Below the pieces are notes generated by a model. That model saw only the letters and a program-made list of their open reading frames with translations. It did not search any database and was not told where the DNA came from. Of a stretch of 64,000 bases of DNA, positions 34,684-43,296 are shown one piece after another. This stretch comes from UBA995 sp035477115 (lineage in GTDB: Bacteria; Bacillota; Sulfobacillia; UBA995), in contig DATIKW010000041.1 in the NCBI GenBank assembly GCA_035477115.1, positions 1 through 64,000 on the forward strand, given 5' to 3'. The position numbers and the translations under genes were made by a program. Numbering within the stretch: position 1 is the stretch's first letter; each line of letters begins with the position of its first letter.

Positions 34684-35220
34684 TCAAGGCTCGGGATGAT
34701 CGGGACACGGGATGTCCAAGGCGCGGCTCATGGCATCCATGAAGTGTGTCACGTCCCGTCTCAGTTGAGCCACCGCCCCGGGGAGCTGCCGGAGCAGTTC
34801 AACCGTCCTGCCGGCGTCAAGCACGAAACCATAGATGTTCCTGAATAAGTGCCGGAAACGCCGGTACTCATCAAGAATCCTCGACGTTCCGTCCGATATC
34901 AGCCCAGGACGGATCCCCCTTACCGGCATGCTCATCTGTCGCAGGAGTTCCGCATGCCAGTCTGATCCGCGCGGCAATCCGGCGCCATCAATGGAGCGAG
35001 CTACCACCCTGGCCATATTCTCAAAGCAGTTGTAGAAGTCCTGAAGATACGAACCGACTATTCGGGCTGCGTTCTCGTCCGACAGAGGAAATCCCCCAAC
35101 CCTGTCCGACATAACCTCTGGGTACAGCCCCAGATCCGTGAGTTTCGCGAGTACAGCCTCGAGGTTCTTCAGTTCGTCTCGGAGACGGGCCTCGGCCAAC
35201 AAATACCCCTGCACTTTCAT
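34684..35220 (-). CDS. HepT-like HEPN-domain ribonuclease toxin
   Basis: A 178-residue helical protein of the HepT-like HEPN group. The C-terminal half contains DEYRRFRHLFRNIYGFVLD, the arginine/histidine/tyrosine motif typical of HEPN toxins in MNT pairs. These toxins act as RNases or are AMPylated by their partner nucleotidyltransferase. The ATG overlaps the stop of the nucleotidyltransferase gene (ATGA), the usual coupling of a toxin behind its antitoxin. Assignment rests on the motif and the partner; which biochemical mode applies is unknown. Confidence 0.82.
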   Translation of the reverse strand: MKVQGYLLAEARLRDELKNLEAVLAKLTDLGLYPEVMSDRVGGFPLSDENAARIVGSYLQDFYNCFENMARVVARSIDGAGLPRGSDWHAELLRQMSMPVRGIRPGLISDGTSRILDEYRRFRHLFRNIYGFVLDAGRTVELLRQLPGAVAQLRRDVTHFMDAMSRALDIPCPDHPEP

Positions 35221-35567
35221 AGCTTCACTCCTCGCCGAAGGACATGCTCAACGAGGGACGGTGCGGCATCCTCCCTGCGGACAATGCTCAACGGAAACGG
35301 GTCGGCCACCATTCCCGCATCGGAGTACATCTTCCAGAAGGGACCGGCGAACCCGTCTACCATCACATCGATGTCCGAGTGCGCGTCGAATCCCCCTTCC
35401 ACCAAAGAGCCATATACGACCACTTCTGAGACCCCGTACTCATCTTTCAGCATGGCCGCAATTCGCCGTGCTCGATCCATAGCTTCCTCCCGGAGCAGGC
35501 TGAGTTCCCTTTCCTGTTCCCGGGAGATGGCTCGCCGGATCGCGCCGCAATACCAGGAATCGGTCAT
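35217..35567 (-). CDS. Minimal nucleotidyltransferase (MNT) antitoxin
   Basis: A 116-residue protein of the DNA polymerase beta-like nucleotidyltransferase superfamily. The signature GSLVEGGFDAHSDIDVMV gives the GS motif and the D-x-D metal ligands. Helices with EQERELSLLREEAMDRARRIAAML precede it. In characterised MntA-HepT systems this enzyme adds AMP residues to the HEPN toxin and silences it. The frame is open to 35966, but the upstream part is a shadow of the neighbouring gene; ATG 35567 gives a natural length. It starts 31 bp after the stop of the second beta-lactamase-like gene and overlaps the toxin start by four bases. Confidence 0.85.
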   Translation of the reverse strand: MTDSWYCGAIRRAISREQERELSLLREEAMDRARRIAAMLKDEYGVSEVVVYGSLVEGGFDAHSDIDVMVDGFAGPFWKMYSDAGMVADPFPLSIVRREDAAPSLVEHVLRRGVKL

Positions 35568-35598
35568 CTCCGCTACTATTCGCTCCCCACCGGCAACA

Positions 35599-37011
35599 TC
35601 ATACCGGGCCGATCCGCCGCAGCTTGTACCGTTCGTACAGCACCTCCACCGTCTCGCCTTTCCGGTTGAACTCGACGGTGCTCCGGCGGCCGGCAGCAAG
35701 GGTGAAGAAGCGGGGCGCACCGCCCTGCAGCACCTCGGGGATGAGGGGCACGTTCTCCTGGTGGTGCTTGTCCTTGAACTCCGCCTGCAACAGGTCTCCC
35801 TTGCGGCGGAACGTGATCTGCATCGTACCCTTGAAGGTCTCGTATACCCCCGCGAGGCTGTCGAGCATCCGCTCAATCCGCAGGAAAGGCAGGCGGTCCG
35901 GGTCCTCGCCGATGAGGGCGGCCAGGCCCGCCATGCCCAGCTGGCCTGCGGCATAGCCGGCTCCATTGGCCAGCACGGCGACGGCGACGTCGCGGGCGGG
36001 GATGAACCCGATGTAGGCGGTGGCCACGCCCACGCTGCCGCCGTGGCCGACCAGGCGGTGGCCGAAGAAGTCGGGGTAGGCGTGCAGGCCGTAGCCGTAA
36101 GTCCCCGGCTGATCGAGGAGGGCGGGAGAGCCGTGGCTTTCCAGCCACCCGGAGGCGGGGAGGCGCACCCGGCCCTCCATCATGGCCTGGATGGAAGCAT
36201 CGGCGGCGATCCGCCCGCCGCCATCGGGGGTGCCGCCGCCCAAGAGGAACATCCGCAGGTAACGGATGAGGTCGGGCACACTGGAGATGAGCCCGCCGTC
36301 GGCCAGGATCCGGCCGAAGGAATAGCGGCTGGCAAGGGGATCGCCGTCGCTGGTGATGAGGTGCGGGGTCGCGGCGTCGGCATCGGCCTCGACGGCCGCT
36401 CGGGCGAACGTGCTCCGCCGCATGCCCAGCGGGTCGAGGATGTGCTGGCGCAGGTAGTCGGGATAGGACAACCCGGAGACCCGCTCGATGATCTCGCCCA
36501 GCAACACATAGCCCTCGTTCAAGTAGAACCAGCGCTCGCCGGGGCGGGTCTCGACCCAGTCCTCGGCGCCGCGCATGAAGGTCAACAGGTCGTCGACGCT
36601 GGCGATGGGCAGCCACTTTTCGGTGGAGCCGTGCTCTCGGGACAGCACCGCCTCGGCGTAAGCCAGGGCGGGGATGCCGCTGGTATGGGTCATGAGGTGC
36701 CGGAGGCGGATGCGCTCGCCGAAGGGCCGGATGGGCAGGGGAACGTACTCCTCCACGGGGTCGTCCACCGACAGCTTGCCCTGCTCCTGTAGCTGCATCA
36801 GGGCAAGACAGGTGAAGGACTTGGTGACGCTGCCGATGGCGTACAGCGTCTCCGGCGTGGCGGGCAGGCCGTCCTTCAGGTCGCGGAAGCCATAGCCCCG
36901 CTGGTGGACCACGTCGGCCCCCGCCAGGAGGGCCAGGCTGACGCCGGGGAGGTGGGTCTGTCCCATCTTTTCCAGGATGAACGCGTCAAGGGCGGCAAAG
37001 CGGCCGGGCAT
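35599..37011 (-). CDS. Class C beta-lactamase-family serine hydrolase (second copy)
   Basis: A 470-residue paralogue of the protein at 31785-33224. S61-x-x-K64 lies in GSVTKSF, the Tyr box is YLN (RWFYLNEGYVLLGEI), and the third box is HGG in LVGHGGSVGVATAYIG. The same C-terminal beta-rich extension is present (GVYETFKGTMQITFRRKG, EVLYERYKLRRIGPV). No signal peptide. ATG 37011 follows GGAGGTG and is preferred over the in-frame ATG at 37053. It is on the opposite strand from its paralogue, separated by the M19 gene and the toxin pair. Confidence 0.88.
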   Translation of the reverse strand: MPGRFAALDAFILEKMGQTHLPGVSLALLAGADVVHQRGYGFRDLKDGLPATPETLYAIGSVTKSFTCLALMQLQEQGKLSVDDPVEEYVPLPIRPFGERIRLRHLMTHTSGIPALAYAEAVLSREHGSTEKWLPIASVDDLLTFMRGAEDWVETRPGERWFYLNEGYVLLGEIIERVSGLSYPDYLRQHILDPLGMRRSTFARAAVEADADAATPHLITSDGDPLASRYSFGRILADGGLISSVPDLIRYLRMFLLGGGTPDGGGRIAADASIQAMMEGRVRLPASGWLESHGSPALLDQPGTYGYGLHAYPDFFGHRLVGHGGSVGVATAYIGFIPARDVAVAVLANGAGYAAGQLGMAGLAALIGEDPDRLPFLRIERMLDSLAGVYETFKGTMQITFRRKGDLLQAEFKDKHHQENVPLIPEVLQGGAPRFFTLAAGRRSTVEFNRKGETVEVLYERYKLRRIGPV

Positions 37012-37088
37012 GCGATCACCTCCGCGGTAATCGGACCAGGCAGGCAGTTCCACAAGCGGGTTTCCCTCACCTGTTCGGGCGTGATAAT

Positions 37089-38111
37089 ATGGACCAAGAT
37101 CGTCTTGGGAGTGGTGGCCAGTTGGGCGAGGAAATCGTCTTCTCAGGCATTCAGCCGAGCGGCAGGATTCACGTCGGCAACTACCTGGGGGCGATAAGGA
37201 ACTGGGTGAGGCTCCAGGATCAGCACCTCTGCTATTACTGCGTGGTGGACTACCACGCGATCACGTCGCCTTACGAGCCAGGGGCATTCCCCCAGGCCGT
37301 GCTGGATGCCGTGGCCGCCAACGTCGCCGCCGGACTCGACCCGGATCGCTCGGTCATCTTCGTCCAGTCCCAGGTGCCCGAGCACACCGAGCTATGCTGG
37401 ATCCTGAGCGCCGTCACCCCCGCGGGGGAGTTGCAGCGGATGACGCAGTACAAGGACCGGGCCCGGGTGCGCCGCGAGGTGGTCAACGCCGGCGTGCTCA
37501 CCTACCCCATATTGCAGGCGGCGGACATCCTGGCGTACAAGGGAACGCTCGTGCCGATAGGCGAGGATCAGGCGCAACACCTGGAGCTGACCCGGGAAAT
37601 AGCCAGGAAGTTCAACGCCGCCTACGGGCCCACCTTTCCCGAGCCGCAAGTGTCATTCAGCCCATCGCCCCGGATCATGTCGCTGAGCGATCCCAGGGTG
37701 AAGATGTCCAAGAGCAGTCCCGGCAGCTATCTATCGCTGATGGCGGAACCGGCGGCAATCCGGGAGACGGTGGCCCGCGCCGTCACCGACACGGGACCGA
37801 CTCCTGGCGGCGAGATGAGCCCCGGAGTCGCGACGCTATTCCACCTGCTCGATGCCTTCGCCCCGGACGGGACTGCGGAGCGTTTCCGCGCCGCACACCG
37901 GGAGGGAGGTTTGCGTTATTCGGAGTTGAAGACTTGCCTGGCGGAGTGCCTGATAGAGCGCCTCGAACCCATCCGCCGCCGGTACCGGGAGTTGATGGCC
38001 CGGCCGGAGACGCTGAAAGCTATCGTGCGTCACGGCACGGCCCGGGCTCGGCCGGCGGCCTGCGCCACCCTGGAGGAAGTGCGCGAGAAGATCGGCATCC
38101 TCAAGATCTAG
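37089..38111 (+). CDS. trpS: Tryptophan-tRNA ligase
   Basis: Class I synthetase that charges tRNA-Trp; 340 residues, normal for bacteria. HIGH-equivalent PSGRIHVGNYLGA is near residue 25 and KMSKS is exact (VKMSKSSPGSYL). The tryptophan-pocket region YPILQAADILAY and GEDQAQHLELTREIA are present. The first 15 residues before IVFSGIQPSGR are longer than usual; TTG 37122 is an alternative start with a GGGAG upstream, while ATG 37089 lacks a clear site. No T-box leader is visible in the short upstream gap, where the divergent hydrolase starts at 37011. Confidence 0.95.
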   Translation: MDQDRLGSGGQLGEEIVFSGIQPSGRIHVGNYLGAIRNWVRLQDQHLCYYCVVDYHAITSPYEPGAFPQAVLDAVAANVAAGLDPDRSVIFVQSQVPEHTELCWILSAVTPAGELQRMTQYKDRARVRREVVNAGVLTYPILQAADILAYKGTLVPIGEDQAQHLELTREIARKFNAAYGPTFPEPQVSFSPSPRIMSLSDPRVKMSKSSPGSYLSLMAEPAAIRETVARAVTDTGPTPGGEMSPGVATLFHLLDAFAPDGTAERFRAAHREGGLRYSELKTCLAECLIERLEPIRRRYRELMARPETLKAIVRHGTARARPAACATLEEVREKIGILKI

Positions 38112-38272
38112 GTCTGGCGCTTGCGCGACCGGAGGTCGTGCAGGAGTTCATCGAAGTCGTCCTGGTTGTCGGCGGCGGCATCGTCGGGCGGGGCCCGGCG
38201 CTCATGGAGGTAGTAGGCGAACGCCGCCGCGGCCAGCAGGAAAGCGATGATGCTCAGGATCAGCCAGAACAA
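38108..38272 (-). CDS. Predicted small single-pass membrane protein
   Basis: From TTG 38272 (AGGGGG nine bases upstream) a 54-residue protein begins MFWLILSIIAFLLAAAAFAYYL, a clean membrane helix. An acidic-basic cytoplasmic tail follows (HERRAPPDDAAADNQDDFDELLHDLRSR). The frame extends to 38347 with residues that look non-coding. It overlaps the trpS stop by four bases tail to tail and diverges from the M28 peptidase gene. Family unknown; the helix and tail composition argue for a real gene. Confidence 0.5.
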   Translation of the reverse strand: MFWLILSIIAFLLAAAAFAYYLHERRAPPDDAAADNQDDFDELLHDLRSRKRQT

Positions 38273-38366
38273 TGTACCCAGCCCCCTGGTGTGCCTGCAG
38301 GTATTATGTCCCGATCCGCTGGAAGCCTGACGGCAGGCCCGCGGCATCGCTGGAGGAGGCGAAGGC

Positions 38367-39527
38367 GTGGAAGACCGGATGATGGCAACGGTGAAGCGGA
38401 TGGCCGTGCCCCGGGGCCCGGGGTCGGCGGGCGAGAGAGCGGCAGGGGAATATGTGAGCGAACGGCTGAGGGACCTGGGGCTCGACGTCCGAGCGGAGAC
38501 CTTTCGCGCCCCGTCGACTTTCTCCTGGGTGTACTTGCTGCTGTATGTGGCGCCCGGCGCTGCCGTGGCTGCGGCCGCCTACCGTCCGCTGGCCGGAGTG
38601 GCGCTGGCCCTCGGCGGGCTGCTGCTCTTCTACCTCGAACTCGACTTCCGCGAGTTGCTGGGCCACGCCTTCCGCTGGTCGCGTTCATCGAACATCATCG
38701 GACGGGCAGCCCAGGGCGGGACGCGGGGGATCCCGGTCATCCTGATGGCGCACCGGGACTCCTCCAAGGCAGCGCTGAACTTCCGGCCGGGGCTGGTGGA
38801 AGGTTTTCGCCGGTCTTTCCTGGGCATGGTCGCCGCCTACCTGTTCACGCCCATCCTCCTGGCGGCGTATGCGGCGAGCGGCGCGAGCGCGCTGTGGTGG
38901 CTCAGCTTCGTGCCCGCGGGTTACCTGCTACTGAGCGCAGGCTTCCTCCTGCACCGGGAGATCGCAGACCAGGTGACGCGGGGGGCCAACGACAACGCAT
39001 CGGGGGTCGCCGTGCTCCTCGCCCTGGTCGAGACCTGGACCCGCACGCCGCCTCGACACCTTGAACTATGGGCGGTCATCACCGGTGCCGAGGAGTCGGG
39101 GACCTGGGGCGGGGCGGACTTCCTCCGCCGGCACGGCCGCGGCCTGAAGGATGCCCTGTTCCTGAACTTCGACAATGTGGGTGCCGGCCAGGTGCACTAC
39201 GTCGATGCCGAAGGATCCTTGCGGGGGTATCGCGCCTCGCCGCGGCTACTCGCCGCAGCGGAGGCGGCCGGGCGGCGAAGGCCCGACCTCAAGGTCAGCC
39301 GGGCGGCCTATCGCCTGTTGCCCACCGACGCTACCCGCGCCCTGGCTTGGGGTTACCAGGCGATGAGCCTCCTGGCGACTGATGAGCGAGGGCTCCTCCC
39401 CAACTGGCACTGGCTCACCGACATCCCCGAGGGCGTCGATCCCGAATGCCTGCGACATTGCCATGACTTCGCCTGGGAACTGGTGCTCGAACTCGATCGG
39501 CGGGCGGGTCAGGGCTGCTCGGAGTAG
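38367..39527 (+). CDS. Membrane-associated M28 family aminopeptidase-like protein
   Basis: A 386-residue metallopeptidase of the M28 clan (two-zinc aminopeptidases). Metal-site motifs in order: the HRD triad in ILMAHRDSSKAAL, RGANDNASGVAVLL, the double Glu in TGAEESGTWGGADFL, FDNVGAG, and the final His in NWHWLTDIPEGVD. Unlike soluble members it carries two hydrophobic pairs: residues about 52-90 (STFSWVYLLLYVAPGAAV; GVALALGGLLLFYLEL) and about 150-190. GTG 38367 is preceded by GGAGGAGG. Its last 19 bases overlap the convergent SurA-like gene. Probably processes peptides at the membrane. Confidence 0.85.
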   Translation: MEDRMMATVKRMAVPRGPGSAGERAAGEYVSERLRDLGLDVRAETFRAPSTFSWVYLLLYVAPGAAVAAAAYRPLAGVALALGGLLLFYLELDFRELLGHAFRWSRSSNIIGRAAQGGTRGIPVILMAHRDSSKAALNFRPGLVEGFRRSFLGMVAAYLFTPILLAAYAASGASALWWLSFVPAGYLLLSAGFLLHREIADQVTRGANDNASGVAVLLALVETWTRTPPRHLELWAVITGAEESGTWGGADFLRRHGRGLKDALFLNFDNVGAGQVHYVDAEGSLRGYRASPRLLAAAEAAGRRRPDLKVSRAAYRLLPTDATRALAWGYQAMSLLATDERGLLPNWHWLTDIPEGVDPECLRHCHDFAWELVLELDRRAGQGCSE

Positions 39528-40117
39528 TCGATGATGGATGCCGTCTCGCGCAGTCCCTTGAGCCAAGCCGGCATCCGTTCGTTCACCGCTTCCCGGAGCA
39601 GGTCGGTCACGATCTCCTCGCGCACTTGCTCGAACTCGCCGGCGTAAACGTCAGGTTGTTCGGCATGGCGGGCCCGGGCCTGTTCCTCGGTGATGGTGAC
39701 TCCCCGTTCGACCAGCGCCCGGGCGAGCAGGTCGAGTTCTACTTCCCGGCCAAGTGCTGCTTCATCCAGGCCATGAGCGGCCAGCGCTTGCTGGAAGTGC
39801 TCCTCGGACTCGAACTGGCCCCGAATTCCGGCCAGTTCTTGCTCAACCCGGGACGCTTCCACGGTGACACTCAGCTCCTCAGCGGCCTGCCGGATCAGGA
39901 CCCTGGTCACTAACCGGTCCACCGTGGCCCGACCGAGCTGGCGATACATGTCCTGATATACCTCGTCCCGGGTGATCACCTCGCCGTTGACGATCACCGC
40001 GGCCGGACGCGGTTCGCGTCCGAGGAAGCTGATGATGGCAGACAAGCTCACCGCTGTTGCCAGGATGGCCAACAGACACACGATGACCACGGATCGATTC
40101 AGCCGTGCCAAGCCCAA
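39509..40117 (-). CDS. SurA/PrsA N-terminal-domain chaperone-like protein without PPIase domain
   Basis: A 202-residue protein with an N-terminal membrane anchor (VVIVCLLAILATAVSLSAIISFL) and an extracytoplasmic SurA_N-type helical domain: VIVNGEVITRDEVYQDMYRQ, then helices ending VREEIVTDLLREAVNERMPAWLKGL. The parvulin PPIase domain of full-length SurA/PrsA is absent. It may aid folding or sorting of exported proteins (inference from family). Starts are TTG: 40117 is the longest, but TTG 40111 is better spaced from the upstream GGGGGTG. It overlaps the M28 gene tail to tail. Confidence 0.75.
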   Translation of the reverse strand: MGLARLNRSVVIVCLLAILATAVSLSAIISFLGREPRPAAVIVNGEVITRDEVYQDMYRQLGRATVDRLVTRVLIRQAAEELSVTVEASRVEQELAGIRGQFESEEHFQQALAAHGLDEAALGREVELDLLARALVERGVTITEEQARARHAEQPDVYAGEFEQVREEIVTDLLREAVNERMPAWLKGLRETASIIDYSEQP

Positions 40118-40211
40118 GCACCCCCATGTAGCTGCATGTCCCTCACATGATGGAGCTTAACACGCCAAGGAGGCATTGGATAGGGGAAATACCTGGTAGA
40201 CCGGCAGACCA

Positions 40212-40332
40212 CCATGCCCCCTGGGGGCACCGCGGGGTACGAAAACGGCAGAAGTGGCTTGGCGGCGGGAGACCGCGTCTTCGGACGTACGGGGATTCCG
40301 CGGGTAGGGGCGGGTTTGGAACCCGCCCCTAC
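40212..40332. repeat. Dispersed repeat copy C (complete)
   Basis: The most complete copy: left module ATGCCCCCTGGGGGCACC, GGGGTACGAAAACGGC, a spacer with GGCGGGAGACCGC, then a perfect hairpin at 40304-40332 with 13-bp arms (GTAGGGGCGGGTT) and loop TGG. It sits in the gap between the SurA-like start and the larA stop. Confidence 0.9.
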
Positions 40333-40411
40333 CATGGGTGCGGCCACGACCGCGAGTTCACTTTGCCGGCAGTCAAGGGAAGCGGAAGCGGTACTGCCAC
40401 GCGGGGACGCG

Positions 40412-41737
40412 TCAAAATCTCACATAGGGCAGGGTAAACGGCCCCTCGGGGAGGACGGCCATGGGCTTCTCCTGTTTCGTACCGGCCTTCATGAGCCGGG
40501 ATTCGGAGCTTGAACCCATGGGGAGGATGGGTGCCTCCTTCACGCCCTTTGCCAGGTGCCGCCTCGCCCGCTCCAGTCCTTCCTGGACGCTGGCGACGGG
40601 ATGGAGGAAGGCGCCGGCGACGTCGCCTGCGCCCAGCGATGAATACAGGAAGACGGTGGCCCATTGTAGTATGGAGCACAGCACCTGCGCCTGCCACTGG
40701 TCCTCGCGGGTGTCCGGTTTGGCGAGGATCTCAGCCAGCAATTCCCCGGGCGAAGCCGCCGAGCGCAACATGGAAGCGAAGCCGCCCGCCGGCAGGCCGA
40801 GCCGGCATTCCGACGCTGCCACGATGCAGCCGCCGGGGGCGACGATGCGGGCCGCCGCCGACAGCCCTTTGACCGTCTGGTACAGATTCTGATCCAGCGG
40901 CCATCCGCCGTTGGTGGTGATGACGATGGGGAAGGGATGGTCGACGGGGCAAAGTGCCAGCTCACCGACGAAAGCACAGCCTTGATGGTGGGCCAGGCGG
41001 ACATCCCCGGCGAACACCCCCACGATCTCGCGGCGCCGGTTGATGGCCACGTTGATCGACAAGTCGGGTGGGAGCAGCGCGCAAGCCTCAGCGATTTCCG
41101 TCTGGACCGGATTGTCTTCCAGCCGGCCCCAGGTGGTGCCCGGGTGGGCGATCAGCCGGGCGGAATGGATGTTCAGGATGGTGTCGAGACCGGCGATTCC
41201 CGGTACCACCGCCTTGGGCCCTCCTGAGAACCCGGCGAAAAAGTGGGGCTCGAGGAGGCTGATGGTGATGCGCCGGTCGGCCCGGACGTAGCGCCGGTTG
41301 AGCCATACCGCCAGGCCTGACCCGGTATGACCTGCCAGTTCCAGGTTGGCTGCATCTCGCGCGTCGTGGTCGGCCCCCAGGATGCCGGGCCCGAGCAGTT
41401 CCGCCCGCTCGCCCGGCGTGGACGGCCGATGGGCGCCGGTGCCGACCAAGAAGGAGAGCCGCAGCCGGGGTATGCCGGCCGTCGCTTCCTTCAGCCAGGA
41501 TACCAGGCGGGAGGTTGGAAGGGGCCGGGTCCTATCGGGCACCACCACGCACACATCGTCTCCGGGCCTCAGGATCTCGTCCAGCGGGCGACACCCAATC
41601 GGCTGGCGGAGGGCATCCAGCACGGCTGCTCGCTCGTCGGGGAGCCCCAGGGCGAAACGCGGCTCCAGGACGCGGGAACCCTCAGGCACCGCCAGCCGGA
41701 CGGTACCCTCGCCATACTGCAATTCCACCTCTGGCAT
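40412..41737 (-). CDS. larA: LarA family nickel-pincer-dependent racemase
   Basis: A 441-residue protein of the lactate racemase (DUF2088) family. Known LarA uses a covalently bound nickel-pincer nucleotide to interconvert hydroxyacid enantiomers. Seen: VVVPDRTRPLPTS, FLVGTGAHRPST, and the lysine-bearing GGPKAVVPGIAG that carries the cofactor in LarA, followed by NIHSARLIAHPG with its histidines. The frame is open to 41815, but ATG 41737 has GGAGGAGG seven bases upstream. No larB, larC or larE maturation gene is in the window, so cofactor supply comes from elsewhere. The substrate may be a hydroxyacid other than lactate, since many paralogues differ. Confidence 0.85.
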   Translation of the reverse strand: MPEVELQYGEGTVRLAVPEGSRVLEPRFALGLPDERAAVLDALRQPIGCRPLDEILRPGDDVCVVVPDRTRPLPTSRLVSWLKEATAGIPRLRLSFLVGTGAHRPSTPGERAELLGPGILGADHDARDAANLELAGHTGSGLAVWLNRRYVRADRRITISLLEPHFFAGFSGGPKAVVPGIAGLDTILNIHSARLIAHPGTTWGRLEDNPVQTEIAEACALLPPDLSINVAINRRREIVGVFAGDVRLAHHQGCAFVGELALCPVDHPFPIVITTNGGWPLDQNLYQTVKGLSAAARIVAPGGCIVAASECRLGLPAGGFASMLRSAASPGELLAEILAKPDTREDQWQAQVLCSILQWATVFLYSSLGAGDVAGAFLHPVASVQEGLERARRHLAKGVKEAPILPMGSSSESRLMKAGTKQEKPMAVLPEGPFTLPYVRF

Positions 41738-41793
41738 CGCGCTCGCCTCCTCCGACCTGCTGCAATGCCTGTTGGGGAGAATATACCATATTC

Positions 41794-41811
41794 GACTCCT
41801 CCCGAGGAGTC
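41794..41811. promoter_or_regulatory. Inverted repeat upstream of larA
   Basis: A perfect 7-bp palindrome (GACTCCT, spacer CCCG, AGGAGTC) lies 57 bp upstream of the larA start, beside AT-rich ATATACCATATTC. It could be an operator or a small leader hairpin for larA. The 41738-42058 gap otherwise holds repeat copy D and no gene I can support. Confidence 0.35.
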
Positions 41812-41865
41812 CCATACACGGTCATAAGATCGCTTCGAATATCCTATAGCGAGAATGAAGGCTAC

Positions 41866-41914
41866 CGCCATCCCGCCGTTTTCATGCCCCGAGGTGCCCC
41901 GGGGCCATGAGGGT
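41866..41914. repeat. Dispersed repeat copy D (left module only, inverted)
   Basis: On the minus strand this reads CATGGCCCCGGGGCACC, CGGGGCATGAAAACGGCGGG, matching the left module of the other copies. The hairpin half is missing. It lies in the divergent gap between larA and the S8 protease. Confidence 0.65.
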
Positions 41915-42058
41915 CTACAGCGGACAGGACGTGCCCGCTGGGCCGCTGGGCGCAAACGCGGTCGGTGGCGGCGAGTGCGCCCGGGAAGTGACGCGGCTTC
42001 AGTCGCTGTGGAGTATCACCTGCACCGGGTCAGATGGGGGGAGTTCGCTCTGTCACGC

Positions 42059-43174
42059 ATGGTTCACCCTGACCGTCCTCGCGACTCCGCCGCCGGGGAT
42101 GGGATCGTGTTGCTGGGGTTCGAGAGACCGGTAGCGGCCAACCTTATGGGGGTGCTCGGGCCGCAACTCGAAGTGGTACACTCCTTCCGACTCATGCCGG
42201 TGATGGCCGTACGCCCGCCCCGGGGCTGGACCGCAAGCGCAGCGCTCGCCATGCCGGGTCTCAGCTTCGTCGAGCAGAACGGGCAAGTCCTGGCCTTGGA
42301 GACCGTGCCCTGGGGAGTGGAGCGCGTGGGTGCCCCCGCGGCCCAGCGGCAGTTCACGGGGGCGGGAATTAACGTCGCCATCCTTGACACCGGCATCGAC
42401 TCCCAGCATGAGGATCTTCGCGTACTCGGCGGGGCCAGTTTCGTGGGCGGGGACCACGAAGATCGTAATGGTCACGGCACCCACGTGGCAGGTACTATCG
42501 CCGGACTCGGGACCAGACGGGGAGTGGTCGGGGTAGCTCCCGGAGTCCGCCTCTACGCCGTCAAGGTGCTGGATGACGATGGGGTCGGCACCTGGTTGAG
42601 CGTGGCCCGGGGGATCGAGTGGGCCGTGCGTAACAACATGCGGGTGGTCAATCTGAGCCTGGGTTCGCCCCAGGCCAGTCGCACCCTGGAATTGGCCTGC
42701 CGGGAGGCGGAGGAGGCGGGCTCGCTCCTGGTCGGGGCCGCCGGCAACAGCGGCGGTCCAACCGGTGCCGAAAGCAGCGTGAATTACCCGGCGGCCTTCG
42801 GGCAAGTCATCGCCGTCGCCGCCTCCGACCAGAGGAATCACCGGGCACCGTGGTCGAGCACCGGCCCGGAAGTGGAACTGATTGCCCCGGGGGCCGCCAT
42901 TCTGAGCACGGCGCCGGGTAACCGTTACACGGAGTTGAGCGGCACATCGATGGCATGTCCGCACGTGTCGGGGGCGGCGGCCCTGGCCTGGTCGGCCACA
43001 CCCGGGTTGTCGGCCCTGCAGGTGCGGTGCCTCCTCGCGGATACGGCGGAGGATCTAGGGATGAATCACGGCTTGCAGGGCCGAGGGCTCGTGCGGGCGG
43101 ACCGGGCGGTGGAAGAGGCCGGAAAGCAGTCGCCGAATCGAAGACCACAGGTGTCGGGCCTTCACCCTGTCTAG
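42059..43174 (+). CDS. Subtilisin-like serine peptidase (S8), no visible signal peptide
   Basis: About 371 residues. A prodomain-like segment of 80 residues (GIVLLGFERPVAANLMGVLG, VVHSFRLMPVMAVRPP) is followed by the full triad: D110 in VAILDTGID, H139 in NGHGTHVAGTIAG, S297 in GTSMACPHVSGAAAL, plus the oxyanion Asn in GAAGNSGG. The start is uncertain. The frame is open to ATG 41855 but runs through repeat copy D. ATG 42059 has GGGGGGAG about 15 bases upstream, and GTG 42008 is another candidate. None gives a convincing signal peptide, so the enzyme may act inside the cell or use a missed leader. Repeat copy E follows the stop. Confidence 0.88.
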   Translation: MVHPDRPRDSAAGDGIVLLGFERPVAANLMGVLGPQLEVVHSFRLMPVMAVRPPRGWTASAALAMPGLSFVEQNGQVLALETVPWGVERVGAPAAQRQFTGAGINVAILDTGIDSQHEDLRVLGGASFVGGDHEDRNGHGTHVAGTIAGLGTRRGVVGVAPGVRLYAVKVLDDDGVGTWLSVARGIEWAVRNNMRVVNLSLGSPQASRTLELACREAEEAGSLLVGAAGNSGGPTGAESSVNYPAAFGQVIAVAASDQRNHRAPWSSTGPEVELIAPGAAILSTAPGNRYTELSGTSMACPHVSGAAALAWSATPGLSALQVRCLLADTAEDLGMNHGLQGRGLVRADRAVEEAGKQSPNRRPQVSGLHPV

Positions 43175-43181
43175 CGACAAT

Positions 43182-43210
43182 GTAGGGGCGGGTTCGGAAC
43201 CCGCCCCTAC
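43182..43210. repeat. Dispersed repeat copy E (hairpin only)
   Basis: A perfect 29-base hairpin: arm GTAGGGGCGGGTT, loop CGG, complementary arm. It starts 7 bases after the S8 stop and lies between convergent genes, so it may serve as a bidirectional terminator. Confidence 0.9.
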
Positions 43211-43296
43211 CAGCCCGGCCCAATGGCAGGGCACTTCCAAGCCCGCTCCTGGCTACCCGGCGCTCAGCCGCCAGTTAGAGACGGCGCGCGCGGCAG

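Noticed and set aside
37394..39064. A 556-codon + strand frame across trpS and the M28 gene
   Set aside because: It is out of frame with both clear genes, with low-complexity Arg/Gly/Pro translation.
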